A program made the position numbers and the translations under genes. Positions 53,574-63,625 of a stretch of DNA of 64,000 nt are shown piece by piece. The DNA comes from Hyphomicrobiales bacterium (GTDB lineage: Bacteria > Pseudomonadota > Alphaproteobacteria > Rhizobiales > Rhizobiaceae): positions 1-64,000 of the forward strand of contig UCCS01000051.1 of assembly GCA_900470965.1 (NCBI GenBank), given 5' to 3'. Numbering within the stretch: the first letter of the stretch is position 1; every line of letters begins with the position of its first letter. Under the pieces are notes generated by a model that saw only the letters and a program-made list of their open reading frames with translations, did no database searches and was not told the origin of the DNA.

Positions 53574-54074
53574 TCACCGCGTGCTGTCGCCATGCCGATG
53601 ACCCGGCATGAGTATCGGAAAGCCTTCGAATGTCTTCAGCGTGTCGAGCACGATCGAGGTTTTTACGTGCTGCACCGACTCGTGGGGTAACAGGACATCG
53701 TTGACGAATTTGGAGAGGTCCGCGAGCCCGCGGGTGGCGACCTTCAAGTGATAGTCCATTTCACCTGTCAGCGCATAGGCTTCGAGAACTTCCGGCAGTC
53801 CATTGATCAACTGCGAAAATCTGCGGGCATTGTCTCTGTTATGGGTGGCAAGCGTCACGGAAATGACCACCAGCATATCCAGGCCTAGCTTCTGTTGATC
53901 CAGATTGGCCCGGTAGCTGCGAATATATCCCTCAGCCTCCAGTCTCGTCCGCCGGCGCGAGCATTGCGAGGGTGAAAGCGCGATCCGCTCCCCCAGCTCA
54001 TTGTTCGTCAAACGGCCGTCTTTTTGAAGCTCCTGGAGCAGGCGCAAATCCAATTTGTCGAGCTGTTCATCCAT
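53574..54074 (-). CDS. Lrp/AsnC-family regulator, probable hpd regulator
   Basis: 166 residues, winged helix LTNNELGERIALSPSQCSRR and RAM domain (TGEMDYHLKV). Divergent from hpd and convergent with the other Lrp gene 15 bp away. The two paralogues seem to divide control of the upper (phhA) and lower (hpd) parts of the pathway, by position. Confidence 0.84.
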   Translation of the reverse strand: MDEQLDKLDLRLLQELQKDGRLTNNELGERIALSPSQCSRRRTRLEAEGYIRSYRANLDQQKLGLDMLVVISVTLATHNRDNARRFSQLINGLPEVLEAYALTGEMDYHLKVATRGLADLSKFVNDVLLPHESVQHVKTSIVLDTLKTFEGFPILMPGHRHGDSTR

Positions 54075-54201
54075 TGCGCGAAATCTCCAAAATCCTCACG
54101 AACCGTGCATAATCTCTTCCTCTGGCATGAAGAATGCAAGAACTTTGCATGCGTTTTGGGCCACACTTTGCATATCGAAGTCCAGTTCCCAGGAGGAAAA
54201 A

Positions 54202-55311
54202 ATGGGCCCTTTTCCGCATGATGCACCGCCCTCGGAAATTACCGCCGACAACCCGGCCGGCACCGACGGATTCGAATTCGTTGAATTCGCCCATCCTGAG
54301 CCCGAGAAGCTGCGCGAGCTCTTCACGCGCATGGGCTACATCCCAGTCGCCAAACACAAGACGAAAGACATCACCGTCTGGCGGCAGGGCGACATCAACT
54401 ACGTCCTGAACGCCGAACCCGGCAGCCATGCCGCTCGTTTCGTTGCAGAGCATGGTCCCTGCGCTCCCTCGATGGCATGGCGCGTCGTCGACGCCATGCA
54501 CGCCTTTGATCACGCGGTGTCGGAAGGCGCCGTTCCCTATGAAGGGGATGACAAGGCGCTCGACGTCCCGGCGATCGTCGGCATTGGCGGCTCGCTGCTC
54601 TATTTCGTCGAGACCTATGGTGCAAAGGGATCGGCCTACGATGCCGAGTTTGATTGGCTCGGCGAGCCTAACCCGCATCCGCAGGGGATCGGTTTCTATT
54701 ATCTCGACCATCTGACGCACAACGTCTTCCGTGGCAACATGGACAAGTGGTGGGACTTTTACCGCAACCTGTTCAATTTCAAGCAGATCCACTTCTTCGA
54801 TATCGATGGGCGCATCACTGGTCTGGTGAGCCGCGCCATCACGTCGCCCTGCGGCAAGATCCGCATCCCGCTGAATGAATCGAAGGACGACACGAGCCAG
54901 ATCGAGGAATATCTGAAGAAATACAGGGGTGAGGGCATTCAGCACATCGCCGTTGGAACGGAAGATATCTACGAGGCCACGGACAGGCTTGCCGGCAATG
55001 GCCTGCGCTTCATGCCGGGACCGCCAGAAACCTATTACGACATGTCCTACGAACGCGTGAACGGCCATAGCGAACCTGTCGAGCGCATGCAGAAGCACGG
55101 CATCCTCATCGATGGCGAAGGCGTGGTGAATGGCGGCATGACGAAAATCCTGCTCCAGATCTTCTCCAAGACCGTGATTGGACCCATCTTCTTCGAATTC
55201 ATCCAACGCAAGGGCGACGAGGGCTTCGGCGAAGGCAATTTCCGCGCTCTCTTCGAATCGATCGAGGCCGATCAGATCAAGCGTGGTGTCATCGGTACTG
55301 CGGCGGAGTAA
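54202..55311 (+). CDS. hpd: 4-hydroxyphenylpyruvate dioxygenase
   Basis: 369 residues from the ATG at 54202 after AGGAGG. Two VOC-type domains; Fe(II) ligands are His in YYLDHLTHNV, His in GIQHIAVGT and Glu in FFEFIQRKGD. Converts 4-hydroxyphenylpyruvate to homogentisate. The next gene is hmgA. The longer frame from 54055 runs through the promoter. Confidence 0.94.
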   Translation: MGPFPHDAPPSEITADNPAGTDGFEFVEFAHPEPEKLRELFTRMGYIPVAKHKTKDITVWRQGDINYVLNAEPGSHAARFVAEHGPCAPSMAWRVVDAMHAFDHAVSEGAVPYEGDDKALDVPAIVGIGGSLLYFVETYGAKGSAYDAEFDWLGEPNPHPQGIGFYYLDHLTHNVFRGNMDKWWDFYRNLFNFKQIHFFDIDGRITGLVSRAITSPCGKIRIPLNESKDDTSQIEEYLKKYRGEGIQHIAVGTEDIYEATDRLAGNGLRFMPGPPETYYDMSYERVNGHSEPVERMQKHGILIDGEGVVNGGMTKILLQIFSKTVIGPIFFEFIQRKGDEGFGEGNFRALFESIEADQIKRGVIGTAAE

Positions 55312-55362
55312 ACTCTCGGGGCCACCTCGCGCGTCTGAAAGGACGCGCGACGCCGAGAGTTT
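55310..55362 (+). terminator. Large hairpin between hpd and hmgA
   Basis: AACTCTCGG (55311-55319) pairs with CCGAGAGTT (55353-55361), and inside CGCGCGTC (55328-55335) pairs with GACGCGCG (55342-55349). The outer arm overlaps the hpd stop codon. No T-run beyond TTT, so partial termination or mRNA processing are both possible. Confidence 0.65.
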
Positions 55363-55380
55363 CCGGGGAGGAGTTGAGCA

Positions 55381-56742
55381 ATGGACCAGTCATCAATCCA
55401 GGCTTCCGAGGGTGTAGCCTCGACGACAAACAAGCTGAAATATATGCCGGGGTTCGGTAACGACTTCGAAACAGAGTCGCTTCCCGGCGCCCTGCCGCAG
55501 GGCCAGAACAGCCCCCAGAAATGCAACTACGGTCTTTATGCCGAGCAGCTTTCCGGCTCGCCGTTTACCGCGCCGCGCGGGACGAATGAAAGGTCCTGGC
55601 TTTATCGCATTCGCCCGAGCGTGCGTCACACAAGCCGCTTCTCGAACGCGTCCTATCCGCTCTGGAAAACCGCGCCTTGCCTGGACGAACATTCGCTTCC
55701 CCTGGGGCAGCTTCGCTGGAATCCCATCCCCACGCCCACCGAGAAGCTGACCTTTCTTCAGGGGGTGCGGACAATGACGACGGCAGGCGATGTCACGACC
55801 CAGGTGGGCATGTCAGCACATGCTTACGTCTTCAATGAGGACATGGTGGATGACTACTTCTTCAACGCCGATGGTGAACTGCTGATCGTGCCGCAGCTCG
55901 GCGCCGTCAAAGTGTTCACCGAAATGGGCATCATGGACGTGGAGCCCCTGGAAATATGCCTCATCCCACGCGGCATGATGTTCAAGGTTCTCCGTAATGG
56001 CGAGCAGGGGGTCTGGCGCGGATATATATGCGAGAATTACGGCGCGAAATTCACGCTGCCGGACCGTGGTCCCATCGGCGCGAACTGCCTGGCGAACCCG
56101 CGCGACTTCAAGACACCGGTCGCCGCTTTCGAGGACAAAGAAAAGCCTTGTCGCGTCCATGTGAAGTGGTGCGGAAAATTCTATGTTACCGATATCGGCC
56201 ACTCACCGCTCGATGTGGTCGCTTGGCACGGCAACTACGCCCCCTTTAAATACGATTTACGGACATTTTCTCCTGTTGGCGCGATCCGCTTCGATCATCC
56301 CGATCCGTCGATTTTTTCGGTGCTGACCGCGCCTACCGAAGATGCAGGTACGGCGAATGTCGATTTCGTGATCTTTCCGCCGCGCTGGCTGGTGGCAGAG
56401 CACACGTTCCGTCCGCCTTGGTACCACCGCAACATCATGAGCGAGTTCATGGGCCTGATCCATGGCCAGTATGACGCCAAGGAGGAGGGCTTCGTCCCCG
56501 GCGGCATGAGCCTGCACAACATGATGCTTGCCCACGGGCCGGACGCGCTCGCCTTCGAAAAAGCATCCAATGCCGAGCTCAAGCCGGTGAAGCTGGATCA
56601 CACCATGGCCTTCATGTTCGAGACCCGGTACCCGCAGCAATTGACGAAATACGCAGCCGAGCTTGAAACGCTGCAGGATGATTATCTGGAATGCTGGGAC
56701 GGCCTGGAACGCAAGTTCGACGGAACCCCCGGTATCAAGTGA
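55381..56742 (+). CDS. hmgA: Homogentisate 1,2-dioxygenase
   Basis: 453 residues, the family's usual size. [12 protein letters not shown] at the start is the family N-terminus; [14 protein letters not shown] carries the His and Glu iron ligands. Opens the ring of homogentisate to maleylacetoacetate. GGGGAGGAG precedes the ATG. Confidence 0.95.
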   Translation: MDQSSIQASEGVASTTNKLKYMPGFGNDFETESLPGALPQGQNSPQKCNYGLYAEQLSGSPFTAPRGTNERSWLYRIRPSVRHTSRFSNASYPLWKTAPCLDEHSLPLGQLRWNPIPTPTEKLTFLQGVRTMTTAGDVTTQVGMSAHAYVFNEDMVDDYFFNADGELLIVPQLGAVKVFTEMGIMDVEPLEICLIPRGMMFKVLRNGEQGVWRGYICENYGAKFTLPDRGPIGANCLANPRDFKTPVAAFEDKEKPCRVHVKWCGKFYVTDIGHSPLDVVAWHGNYAPFKYDLRTFSPVGAIRFDHPDPSIFSVLTAPTEDAGTANVDFVIFPPRWLVAEHTFRPPWYHRNIMSEFMGLIHGQYDAKEEGFVPGGMSLHNMMLAHGPDALAFEKASNAELKPVKLDHTMAFMFETRYPQQLTKYAAELETLQDDYLECWDGLERKFDGTPGIK

Positions 56743-56791
56743 TGGCCTCAAGTGAGGATCGGTCAGGCATCCTCTGGCACAGGAATGGGAT

Positions 56792-57817
56792 ATGAAGCTT
56801 GCGACGTTGAAAGACTCCACGAGAGATGGCCGGCTCGTTGTCGTCTCCCGCGACCTTACCCGCTGTTCCGAAGTCGGTCACATTGCCCGCACGTTGCAGG
56901 CGGCTCTCGATGACTGGGAGCACGTGGCTCCGAGACTCGCGCAGATTGCCGAAGGTATCGAGACAGGTGCCCAGCCGACGATCCGGTTTCACGAACACGA
57001 CGCCGCATCGCCCTTGCCGCGAGCCTACCAATGGGCTGACGGTTCGGCCTATCTCAACCATGTTGAATTGGTACGCAAGGCGCGGGGCGCCGAGATGCCG
57101 GCGAGTTTCTGGACCGATCCGCTGATGTATCAAGGTGGTTCGGACGGTTTCCTCGCGCCGCGAGATCCGATCGTGGTGGCTGACGAGACTTATGGGATCG
57201 ACATGGAGGGTGAGGTTGCCGTCATCGCCGGTGACGTTGCTATGGCTTCCGGTCCTGAAGCAGCGCGCGATGCCATCCGTCTGGTGATGCTCGTCAATGA
57301 TGTGTCGCTGCGCGGTCTCATACCGGACGAGTTGGCAAAGGGATTTGGTTTCTTCCAGTCCAAGCCGGCATCGGCATTTTCTCCGATCGCGGTGACGCCG
57401 GACGAGCTCGGAGCGTCGTGGGACGGCGGCAAGGTGTGTCTGCCGCTGCTTGTGAGCTTGAACGGCAAGGCATTCGGCAAGGCGAATGCCGGCATCGATA
57501 TGACGTTTGATTTTGGCCAGCTCATCGCCCATGCCGCCAAAACCCGCAATCTGGTGGCCGGAACGATCATCGGCTCGGGAACGGTTTCCAATAAGCTGGA
57601 TGGCGGAGCGGGCAAGCCCATCGAAGACGGAGGAGACGGCTACTCATGCATCGCCGAGATACGGATGATTGAGACGATCGAGACCGGATCGCCGAAGACT
57701 CCGTTCATGAAGTTCGGGGATCAGGTCCGCATCGAGATGAAGGATCGTGCCGGCCATTCGATCTTCGGGGCGATCGAGCAGACGGTCGAAAGATACGGGG
57801 AAGCTGGGCTGCAATGA
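56792..57817 (+). CDS. fah: Fumarylacetoacetase
   Basis: 341 residues of the shorter bacterial FAH form. FHEHDAASPLPRAYQWADGS and the metal-binding acidic motif YGIDMEGEVAVI are seen. Splits fumarylacetoacetate to fumarate and acetoacetate. Its stop overlaps the maiA start (ATGA). Confidence 0.88.
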   Translation: MKLATLKDSTRDGRLVVVSRDLTRCSEVGHIARTLQAALDDWEHVAPRLAQIAEGIETGAQPTIRFHEHDAASPLPRAYQWADGSAYLNHVELVRKARGAEMPASFWTDPLMYQGGSDGFLAPRDPIVVADETYGIDMEGEVAVIAGDVAMASGPEAARDAIRLVMLVNDVSLRGLIPDELAKGFGFFQSKPASAFSPIAVTPDELGASWDGGKVCLPLLVSLNGKAFGKANAGIDMTFDFGQLIAHAAKTRNLVAGTIIGSGTVSNKLDGGAGKPIEDGGDGYSCIAEIRMIETIETGSPKTPFMKFGDQVRIEMKDRAGHSIFGAIEQTVERYGEAGLQ

Positions 57818-58446
57818 ACGAGGTCGTTCTCTACGATTACTGGAGGTCATCGGCGAGCTATCGCGTCCGCATTGCGCTCAATCTCTTGGCGATCGACTAC
57901 AAAACAGTGTCCATCAACCTGTTGGAGGGAGCGCATAAGAAGCCGGAATATCTGGCGCTCAACCCGCAGGGGTTCGTGCCAACATTGGTGATCGACGGGA
58001 AAACTCTGACCCAGTCGCTGGCAATCATCGAGTATCTGTCCGAGGTTCGGCCGGAATGCGGATTGCTGCCAGCGGATATTGCCGATCGCCAGAAAGTGCG
58101 CGCCTTCGCATACGCGGTCGCCATGGACATACATCCGATATGCAACACGCATGTCGTGGCGCACCTCATGACCGTAGCGGACAAGACCGACGCCCGCGAG
58201 GAATGGATGAAGCATTTCATCACGGACGGACTTCGTAAGCTGGAAGCGATGATCGACCCAGCCGACAAAGGGTTCAGCTTTGGGGATACACCGACGATGG
58301 CGGACCTCTGTCTTGTTCCGCAGGTCTACAATGCCCGCCGCTGGGGAGTGGACATGACCGATTTCAAGCGCATCGTCGATATCGATGGCAAATGCGCCGA
58401 GTTGCCAGCCTTCCAGGCTGCCCATCCTGACTGCGCGAAACCTTAA
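57814..58446 (+). CDS. maiA: Maleylacetoacetate isomerase
   Basis: 210 residues, zeta-class GST: YDYWRSSASYRVRIALNL at the N-terminus has the SSxSxR glutathione motif. Isomerises maleylacetoacetate to fumarylacetoacetate. Last gene of hpd-hmgA-fah-maiA. Confidence 0.92.
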   Translation: MNEVVLYDYWRSSASYRVRIALNLLAIDYKTVSINLLEGAHKKPEYLALNPQGFVPTLVIDGKTLTQSLAIIEYLSEVRPECGLLPADIADRQKVRAFAYAVAMDIHPICNTHVVAHLMTVADKTDAREEWMKHFITDGLRKLEAMIDPADKGFSFGDTPTMADLCLVPQVYNARRWGVDMTDFKRIVDIDGKCAELPAFQAAHPDCAKP

Positions 58447-58850
58447 CTGCAAAGGGCACGTTTGGAGTGCGCGGGAGCACGGCCGATGAGGTGGCACACG
58501 GCTATTGCGACCACCGCTTTTCCCGCCGATCTTCTCAACCACATGCTGCTATGTTTCTCCGGTGCCGAGGCCAAGGACTGAATCCTGCTGCATCACTTGA
58601 GTTAGGTCGAGATCACCGAATAGCTCGCGACGTCTCTCGTGGCGCCGACCGCAGGCTGAGCTTCCCAAAGTCGATTTGGATACCGTGCTGATCGCGTGGC
58701 ATCAGCAGAAGAGGAGCGGACGATATTGGCGGCGTGGTGATATACTCATCCCAGGAGGAGGTCTCGCGCTGGCCGTCGAGCGGTTTGCGCGATGACACAG
58801 GGCTTGGCCGCGGCATCCCGCCTCGGCCCAGGAAGGGAAGGAGACAACGC
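58447..58850. other. About 400 bp without a firm gene
   Basis: No supported gene. A minus-strand frame ending at 58613 reads [20 protein letters not shown] and [16 protein letters not shown], which looks protein-like but has no start signal and continues antisense into gfa. It may be the remnant of a lost gene. Confidence 0.4.
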
Positions 58851-59423
58851 ATGAACAATGTAGCGATCCACCCAATCGTGGATTCAGGATACCGGGCGAC
58901 CGATGCGTCATTTGTCGGAGGCACGCTCGTATGCAATTGCGCGAGCAATCCGGTGAAAGTCCGCGTCAAGGGCGATATTGCCCACAACCATGCTTGCGGC
59001 TGCACGAAATGCTGGAAGCCGCAGGGTGCGGTTTTTTCCGTGGTTGCCGTCGCGCCAACGGCGAATGTCGAGGTTCTGGAGAACGGAAACAAGTTGGCGG
59101 TTGTCGACGCGTCCGCGCTTATCCAGCGCCATGCCTGTAAGGATTGCGGGGTCCATATGTACGGGCCTGTCGAGCGCGATCATGCCTTTCAGGGGCTCTC
59201 CTTCGTCCATCCCGAACGGTTCCAGGAAAGAGGCTGGGCAGCGCCCGGCTTTGCCGCCTTCGTGTCGTCCATTATCGAAAGCGGATACGACCCCGGGAAG
59301 ATGGGCGCCGTACGCTCGCATCTCAAGGAGGTTGGGCTTGAGCCTTACGATTGCCTGTCGCCCGGGCTGATGGACTTGATCGCCACCTGGACGGCGAAAA
59401 AAGCGGGGGTTCTCGCGGCCTGA
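58851..59423 (+). CDS. gfa: Glutathione-dependent formaldehyde-activating enzyme (Gfa)
   Basis: 190 residues after AAGGAGACAACGC. Zinc cysteines are at 28 and 30 (CNC), 49, 51 and 54 (CGCTKC) and 95 and 98 (CKDC), the pattern of Gfa, which helps form S-hydroxymethylglutathione from formaldehyde. FEN-type relatives exist, but the length fits Gfa. No adhI gene is adjacent. Confidence 0.88.
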   Translation: MNNVAIHPIVDSGYRATDASFVGGTLVCNCASNPVKVRVKGDIAHNHACGCTKCWKPQGAVFSVVAVAPTANVEVLENGNKLAVVDASALIQRHACKDCGVHMYGPVERDHAFQGLSFVHPERFQERGWAAPGFAAFVSSIIESGYDPGKMGAVRSHLKEVGLEPYDCLSPGLMDLIATWTAKKAGVLAA

Positions 59424-59515
59424 CACGTCGCGGAAATTCGCTTTCGGTACCGTCGCGATTCTCGCGGCGGTGCTCCAAGATAAAGGCACTCGACGCGCCT
59501 TCTCCCGGATGCGGG

Positions 59516-59746
59516 TCAGTCCTTGTTCGTCATGGCTGCCCGCAACGCGTCGTTGATACGCTCCTGCCAACCCGAGCCGCCGGCCTGGAAGTAGGCGAGA
59601 ACCTCGCTGTCGAGCTTCAAGGTTACAAGTTCCTTCACATTCGGCAGAGTGGGCCGCTCGACGGCCGGTGTCGCCGGTTTCTTGACAGGTTTGAACAGGG
59701 CCTCGGCCGCTTCATGCGGGTTAGCGGGGCGTCTCGGGGTGCGCAT
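59516..59746 (-). CDS. BrnA-like ribbon-helix-helix antitoxin, orphan
   Basis: 76 residues from the ATG at 59746, AGGAAG before it. The C-terminal part VTLKLDSEVLAYFQ, then GWQERINDALRAAM is the BrnA/CopG antitoxin domain. The N-terminal part is proline- and arginine-rich. No BrnT-like toxin lies on either side: upstream 170 bp are non-coding. It may be a stand-alone regulator. Confidence 0.72.
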   Translation of the reverse strand: MRTPRRPANPHEAAEALFKPVKKPATPAVERPTLPNVKELVTLKLDSEVLAYFQAGGSGWQERINDALRAAMTNKD

Positions 59747-59914
59747 GAGCGTTTCTTCCTGTTTTTCGAGCCCGACCATTCGAGCTCGAGACCGGGTTTG
59801 TCGACAGGATCTGTCGCATCGTCAAGTGGAAACACCGGAGGCGATCGTCAAGAGTAGGAAAACTGCCGTCCACCCCAGGGAGAGCCCGCCTTCAATCCCG
59901 CATGCCCTATGTCC

Positions 59915-60562
59915 CTAAGCAGCGCATCCCTTCAGGAAGATATCCGCACACATTCTCGCCCTCGCGGCGATCTCTTCGATGTTGGGCGCCGGCAGTTGGC
60001 GCAGCATGGCGGCGCGTTGTGGTTCCATGATCATCATGCCGCGCAGCATGCCGCAGGCGGCGTGCGGGTCTTCGAGCTTGATCAGCCCGTGTTCCACCTG
60101 GCGGCGCAGCCAGTTTTCCATCGACGTGTTGGTGCGCACGATCGCCTTTTCGTAAAACGAGGTGGCGAGTTCGGGAAAGCGGTCGGATTCGCCGATGACG
60201 AGGCGGGTAATCGTGATCGTGTCCTGCGAAAGCGTCAGCATGCCATAGGCCATCAGCATGCGCTCCAGTCCCTGGCGAAGCTCGGCCGTCGCCAGTGTGC
60301 CGGGGTCGAGTGCCAGGAGGAAGCGTCCGGTGCGATCCGAGACCATTTCGGAAAACAGATCTGCCTTCGTCGGAAACAGGCGATAGAGCGTCTTGGTTGA
60401 AACGCCGGCTTCCTGCGCGATCGCAGCGATGCTGACCGCGGCATAGCCATTCTCGTGGAACTGCCTGTTGGCGGCTTCGATGAGCACGCCGCGCGTATCC
60501 TCGTCACACCGTACCTGCGGCCTGCCGCGCGGCTTTTTCTCGATATTGTGATTTTCGACCAT
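59915..60562 (-). CDS. TetR-family regulator of the EmrAB-type pump
   Basis: 215 residues: helix-turn-helix VSIAAIAQEAGVSTKTLYR and a TetR_C-type ligand domain. Divergent from the HlyD gene; a TTTTCCAAA/TTTGGAAAA pair lies between. Typical local repressor of a drug pump. Confidence 0.85.
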   Translation of the reverse strand: MVENHNIEKKPRGRPQVRCDEDTRGVLIEAANRQFHENGYAAVSIAAIAQEAGVSTKTLYRLFPTKADLFSEMVSDRTGRFLLALDPGTLATAELRQGLERMLMAYGMLTLSQDTITITRLVIGESDRFPELATSFYEKAIVRTNTSMENWLRRQVEHGLIKLEDPHAACGMLRGMMIMEPQRAAMLRQLPAPNIEEIAARARMCADIFLKGCAA

Positions 60563-60567
60563 CGCGA

Positions 60568-60616
60568 TTTTCCAAATTCTTGTTGACTTCTCTTTTTTAG
60601 CTCATATTTTGGAAAA
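60568..60616. promoter_or_regulatory. TetR operator and pump promoter
   Basis: TTTTCCAAA (60568-60576) and TTTGGAAAA (60608-60616) are inverted half-sites 31 bp apart. Between them TTGACT (60583-60588) and TATTTT (60605-60610) form a promoter with 16-bp spacing for the pump genes. Binding would block it. Confidence 0.6.
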
Positions 60617-60698
60617 CATCAAGTTTCCTAAATTGGACTTGAGCCGAATTTCAAGGCCGCGGCCAAGACGACAGCGACCTTCCAGAAGGAGAGAGACG

Positions 60699-61907
60699 AT
60701 GTCCGTCACGAAGCTGCATACTCTGAAGAACAACGGTGTCCCGGCCGATATGCCGGCCACCGAAACCACCGCTGAAGCCACACCTGCAACGCTTGACGCC
60801 GGCAAGACGCCGCGTGTCACCGAGCCCGCTGCCGCGCCCGCTGCAGAGGCACCGGTCCGCAAGCGCGGCGGCCGCTCGCTGCTGATCGGCGTTGCCGCCA
60901 TCGCCATTATCGCCGCCGGCGCCTATTACGGCCATAACTACTGGACGGTCGGCCGCTTCGAGGTCTCGACCGACGATGCCTATGTCAAGGCCGACAGCAC
61001 CACGGTCTCCCCGAAGGTTTCAGGCTATCTTATGGAGGTCCTTGTTGCCGACAATCAGGCGGTGAAGGCCGGCCAGCCACTCGCCCGCATCGATGATCGA
61101 GATTTCCGCACTGCGCTCGATCAGGCCAAGGCCGATGTTGCCGCCGCCGAAGCAACCGTCAACGCCAAGCAGGCTTCGCTCGACATCCAACAGTCGACCA
61201 TCGCCGCCGCTCGCGCCACGCTCGACGTTGACCGGGCCAACGAGACCTTCGCGGAACAGAACAACAAGCGCTATACGAACCTGGCCACCAACGGTTATGC
61301 ACCAGTTCAGACCGCCCAGCAGGCGGCTTCGGCAATCGCCGCCGCCCAGGCTACGATCGTACGCGACAGCGCTGCCCTCGACGCCTCAACGAAGCAGGTC
61401 GAGCTACTGAATGCCGAGCTTGCCCAGGCCAGGGCGACACTTGCCCATGACCAGGCTGTCATGCATCAGGCTGAGCTCAACCTCTCCTATGCGACGATCG
61501 TTGCGCCCGTTGACGGTACGGTCGGCAACCGTACGCTGCGCGTCGGCCAGTATGTTCAGGCCGGCACCCAACTGATGGCAGTTGTGCCGACGACAGCTGC
61601 CTATATCGTTGCCAATTACAAGGAGACACAGCTGACCGATGTCCATGCCGGCCAGCCTGTTGCTATCGAGGTCGACATGTTCCCAGGCCGCACCTATCGC
61701 GGCCATGTCGACAGCCTGGCGCCGGCAAGCGGCCAGGAATTTGCGCTGCTGCCGCCCGACAACGCCACCGGTAACTTCACCAAGGTTGTTCAGCGCATTC
61801 CGGTGAAGATCGTGCTTGATGGCGATGCCGCCGAAAAGGGCGATCTGCGACCCGGCATGTCCGTCCAGCCGAGCATCGACACGAAGGTCGATGCTACCAG
61901 CAACTAA
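60699..61907 (+). CDS. EmrA-type membrane fusion protein
   Basis: 402 residues from the ATG at 60699, AAGGAGAGAG before it. A proline/alanine-rich cytoplasmic start, one helix (LLIGVAAIAIIAAGAYYG), lipoyl halves (VSTDDAYVKADSTTVSP, IVAPVDGTVGNRTLRVG) and a long coiled coil. Works with the DHA2 pump downstream. Confidence 0.87.
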   Translation: MSVTKLHTLKNNGVPADMPATETTAEATPATLDAGKTPRVTEPAAAPAAEAPVRKRGGRSLLIGVAAIAIIAAGAYYGHNYWTVGRFEVSTDDAYVKADSTTVSPKVSGYLMEVLVADNQAVKAGQPLARIDDRDFRTALDQAKADVAAAEATVNAKQASLDIQQSTIAAARATLDVDRANETFAEQNNKRYTNLATNGYAPVQTAQQAASAIAAAQATIVRDSAALDASTKQVELLNAELAQARATLAHDQAVMHQAELNLSYATIVAPVDGTVGNRTLRVGQYVQAGTQLMAVVPTTAAYIVANYKETQLTDVHAGQPVAIEVDMFPGRTYRGHVDSLAPASGQEFALLPPDNATGNFTKVVQRIPVKIVLDGDAAEKGDLRPGMSVQPSIDTKVDATSN

Positions 61908-61930
61908 GCGAAGGGGCAGGAGATCGTGTC

Positions 61931-63526
61931 ATGTCCAGTATCGCCACAACATCAGGCGCTATCCCGCAGCCGGGCGCCAGCACCAAGGCCAGCACAAGGG
62001 ATTGGATTGCCGTTCTCGCCGGCATGATCGGCGCCTTCATGGCGATCCTCAATATCCAGATCACCAATGCCTCCCTCCTCGATATCGAGGGAGGCATTGG
62101 CACAGGCGTCGACAACGGCGCCTGGATCTCCACCTCCTATCTGATCGGCGAGATCGTCGTCATTCCGCTGACGGCCTATTTCAGCAATGTCTTCTCGTTC
62201 CGCCGCTATATCCTCGTCAATTCCATCCTCTTCCCGATCTTTTCGATGGCCTGTGCCTTCGCCCATGATCTCGGCACGATGATCCTGCTGCGCGGCCTGC
62301 AGGGCTTTGCCGGCGGCGTGCTGATCCCCATGGCCTTCACCATGGTGCTGACCAAGCTGCCGAAGAGCCAGCAACCGCTTGGCCTTGCCGTCTTTGCCTT
62401 GTCGGTCACCTTCGCCCCGGCCATCGGCCCGACGATTGGCGGCTACCTGACGGAGAATTACGGCTGGCAGACGATCTTCTTCATCAACACTATCCCGAGC
62501 CTCATCATGGCGGCGGCTCTCGCTCTGACGCTTGAGAAGCAGCCGATGCAGCTTCACCTTCTGAAGGAGGGCGATTGGGCCGGCATCGTCACTATGGCAA
62601 TCGGCCTTTCGGCGCTGCAGACCGTACTGGAAGAGGGCAACAAGGACGACTGGTTCTCCTCGCCCTTCATCGTCAAGCTCGGCATCGTCGCCTTCGTTTT
62701 CCTGGCCGCCTTCATCTGGATCGAGCTGACCGTCAAGAAGCCGCTGGTGAAGCTGCGCCTGCTCACACAGCGCAATTTCGGCATCGGCGTGCTGGTCAAC
62801 GTGCTGGTCGGTGTGGCGCTCTTCGGCACGGTCTATATCCTGCCGCAATATCTCGGCCAGGTGCAGCGCTATAATGCCGAGCAGATCGGTAATGTCCTTG
62901 CCTGGACCGGCCTGCCACAGCTCTTGCTGATCCCGCTGGTGCCGGTTCTGATGAAGCGCTTCGATGCCCGCTATATTGGCTTCCTCGGCATCTCGATCTT
63001 CGCAATCAGCTGCTTCATGAACATCACGCTCTCGGCCAACAATGGCGGCGACCAGTTCTGGATCCCGAATATCGTGCGCGCCATCGGCCAGGCCCTGGTG
63101 CTGACCCCGATCACTGCGATCACGACGGCCGGCATCGCGCCCGCAGATGCCGCAGCTGCCTCGGGCCTCACCAACATGCTGCGCAATCTCGGTGGCGCGG
63201 TCGGCACGGCTTCGCTCGGCACCATCCTGACCAAGCGCGAGCAGTTCCACTCCAACATCATAGGTCAGTCGATCACGTTGACCCGTGACGAGGTGCGCGA
63301 CCGCCTGACCCAGCTCACAGCTTATTTCACCCAGCACGGTGTTACCGATCCGGCCGTCGCATCGCAGAAGGCGATCGTCGCGCTCGGCCAGATCGTCAAG
63401 CGCCAGGCCCTCATCATGGGCTTCAGCGATACGTTCGCGGTCATCGGCGTGGTATTGGCGCTCGCAGCAATTGCCTTGCTTCTGACCAAGAACCCGCAGG
63501 CCGGCGGAGGTGCTGGCGCCCATTGA
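61931..63526 (+). CDS. EmrB-type DHA2 MFS multidrug permease
   Basis: 531 residues, 14 helices. The first helices carry LAGMIGAFMAILNIQITNAS, and motif C-like GPTIGGYLTENYGWQ is in helix 5, as in EmrB. 23 bp after the fusion protein gene; terminator follows. A proton-driven drug exporter under TetR control. Confidence 0.89.
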   Translation: MSSIATTSGAIPQPGASTKASTRDWIAVLAGMIGAFMAILNIQITNASLLDIEGGIGTGVDNGAWISTSYLIGEIVVIPLTAYFSNVFSFRRYILVNSILFPIFSMACAFAHDLGTMILLRGLQGFAGGVLIPMAFTMVLTKLPKSQQPLGLAVFALSVTFAPAIGPTIGGYLTENYGWQTIFFINTIPSLIMAAALALTLEKQPMQLHLLKEGDWAGIVTMAIGLSALQTVLEEGNKDDWFSSPFIVKLGIVAFVFLAAFIWIELTVKKPLVKLRLLTQRNFGIGVLVNVLVGVALFGTVYILPQYLGQVQRYNAEQIGNVLAWTGLPQLLLIPLVPVLMKRFDARYIGFLGISIFAISCFMNITLSANNGGDQFWIPNIVRAIGQALVLTPITAITTAGIAPADAAAASGLTNMLRNLGGAVGTASLGTILTKREQFHSNIIGQSITLTRDEVRDRLTQLTAYFTQHGVTDPAVASQKAIVALGQIVKRQALIMGFSDTFAVIGVVLALAAIALLLTKNPQAGGGAGAH

Positions 63527-63544
63527 GGTGTCTGAGCGAAATAG

Positions 63545-63570
63545 AAACAGGCCCAATGGGCCTGTTTTTT
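63545..63570 (+). terminator. Terminator of the EmrAB-type operon
   Basis: AAACAGGCCCA-ATGGGCCTGTTTTTT: a 10-bp stem followed by six T. Confidence 0.9.
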
Positions 63571-63625
63571 GTTGCGTCTCGGGCTGCTCGACTAACGATG
63601 ATGGAGATATGCTTTTCAGGCGCCG

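Noticed and set aside
61952-63556. 534-codon frame antisense to the EmrB-type pump
   Set aside because: Mirror of a 14-helix membrane protein, giving repeated Asp, Gln and Arg; no start signal.
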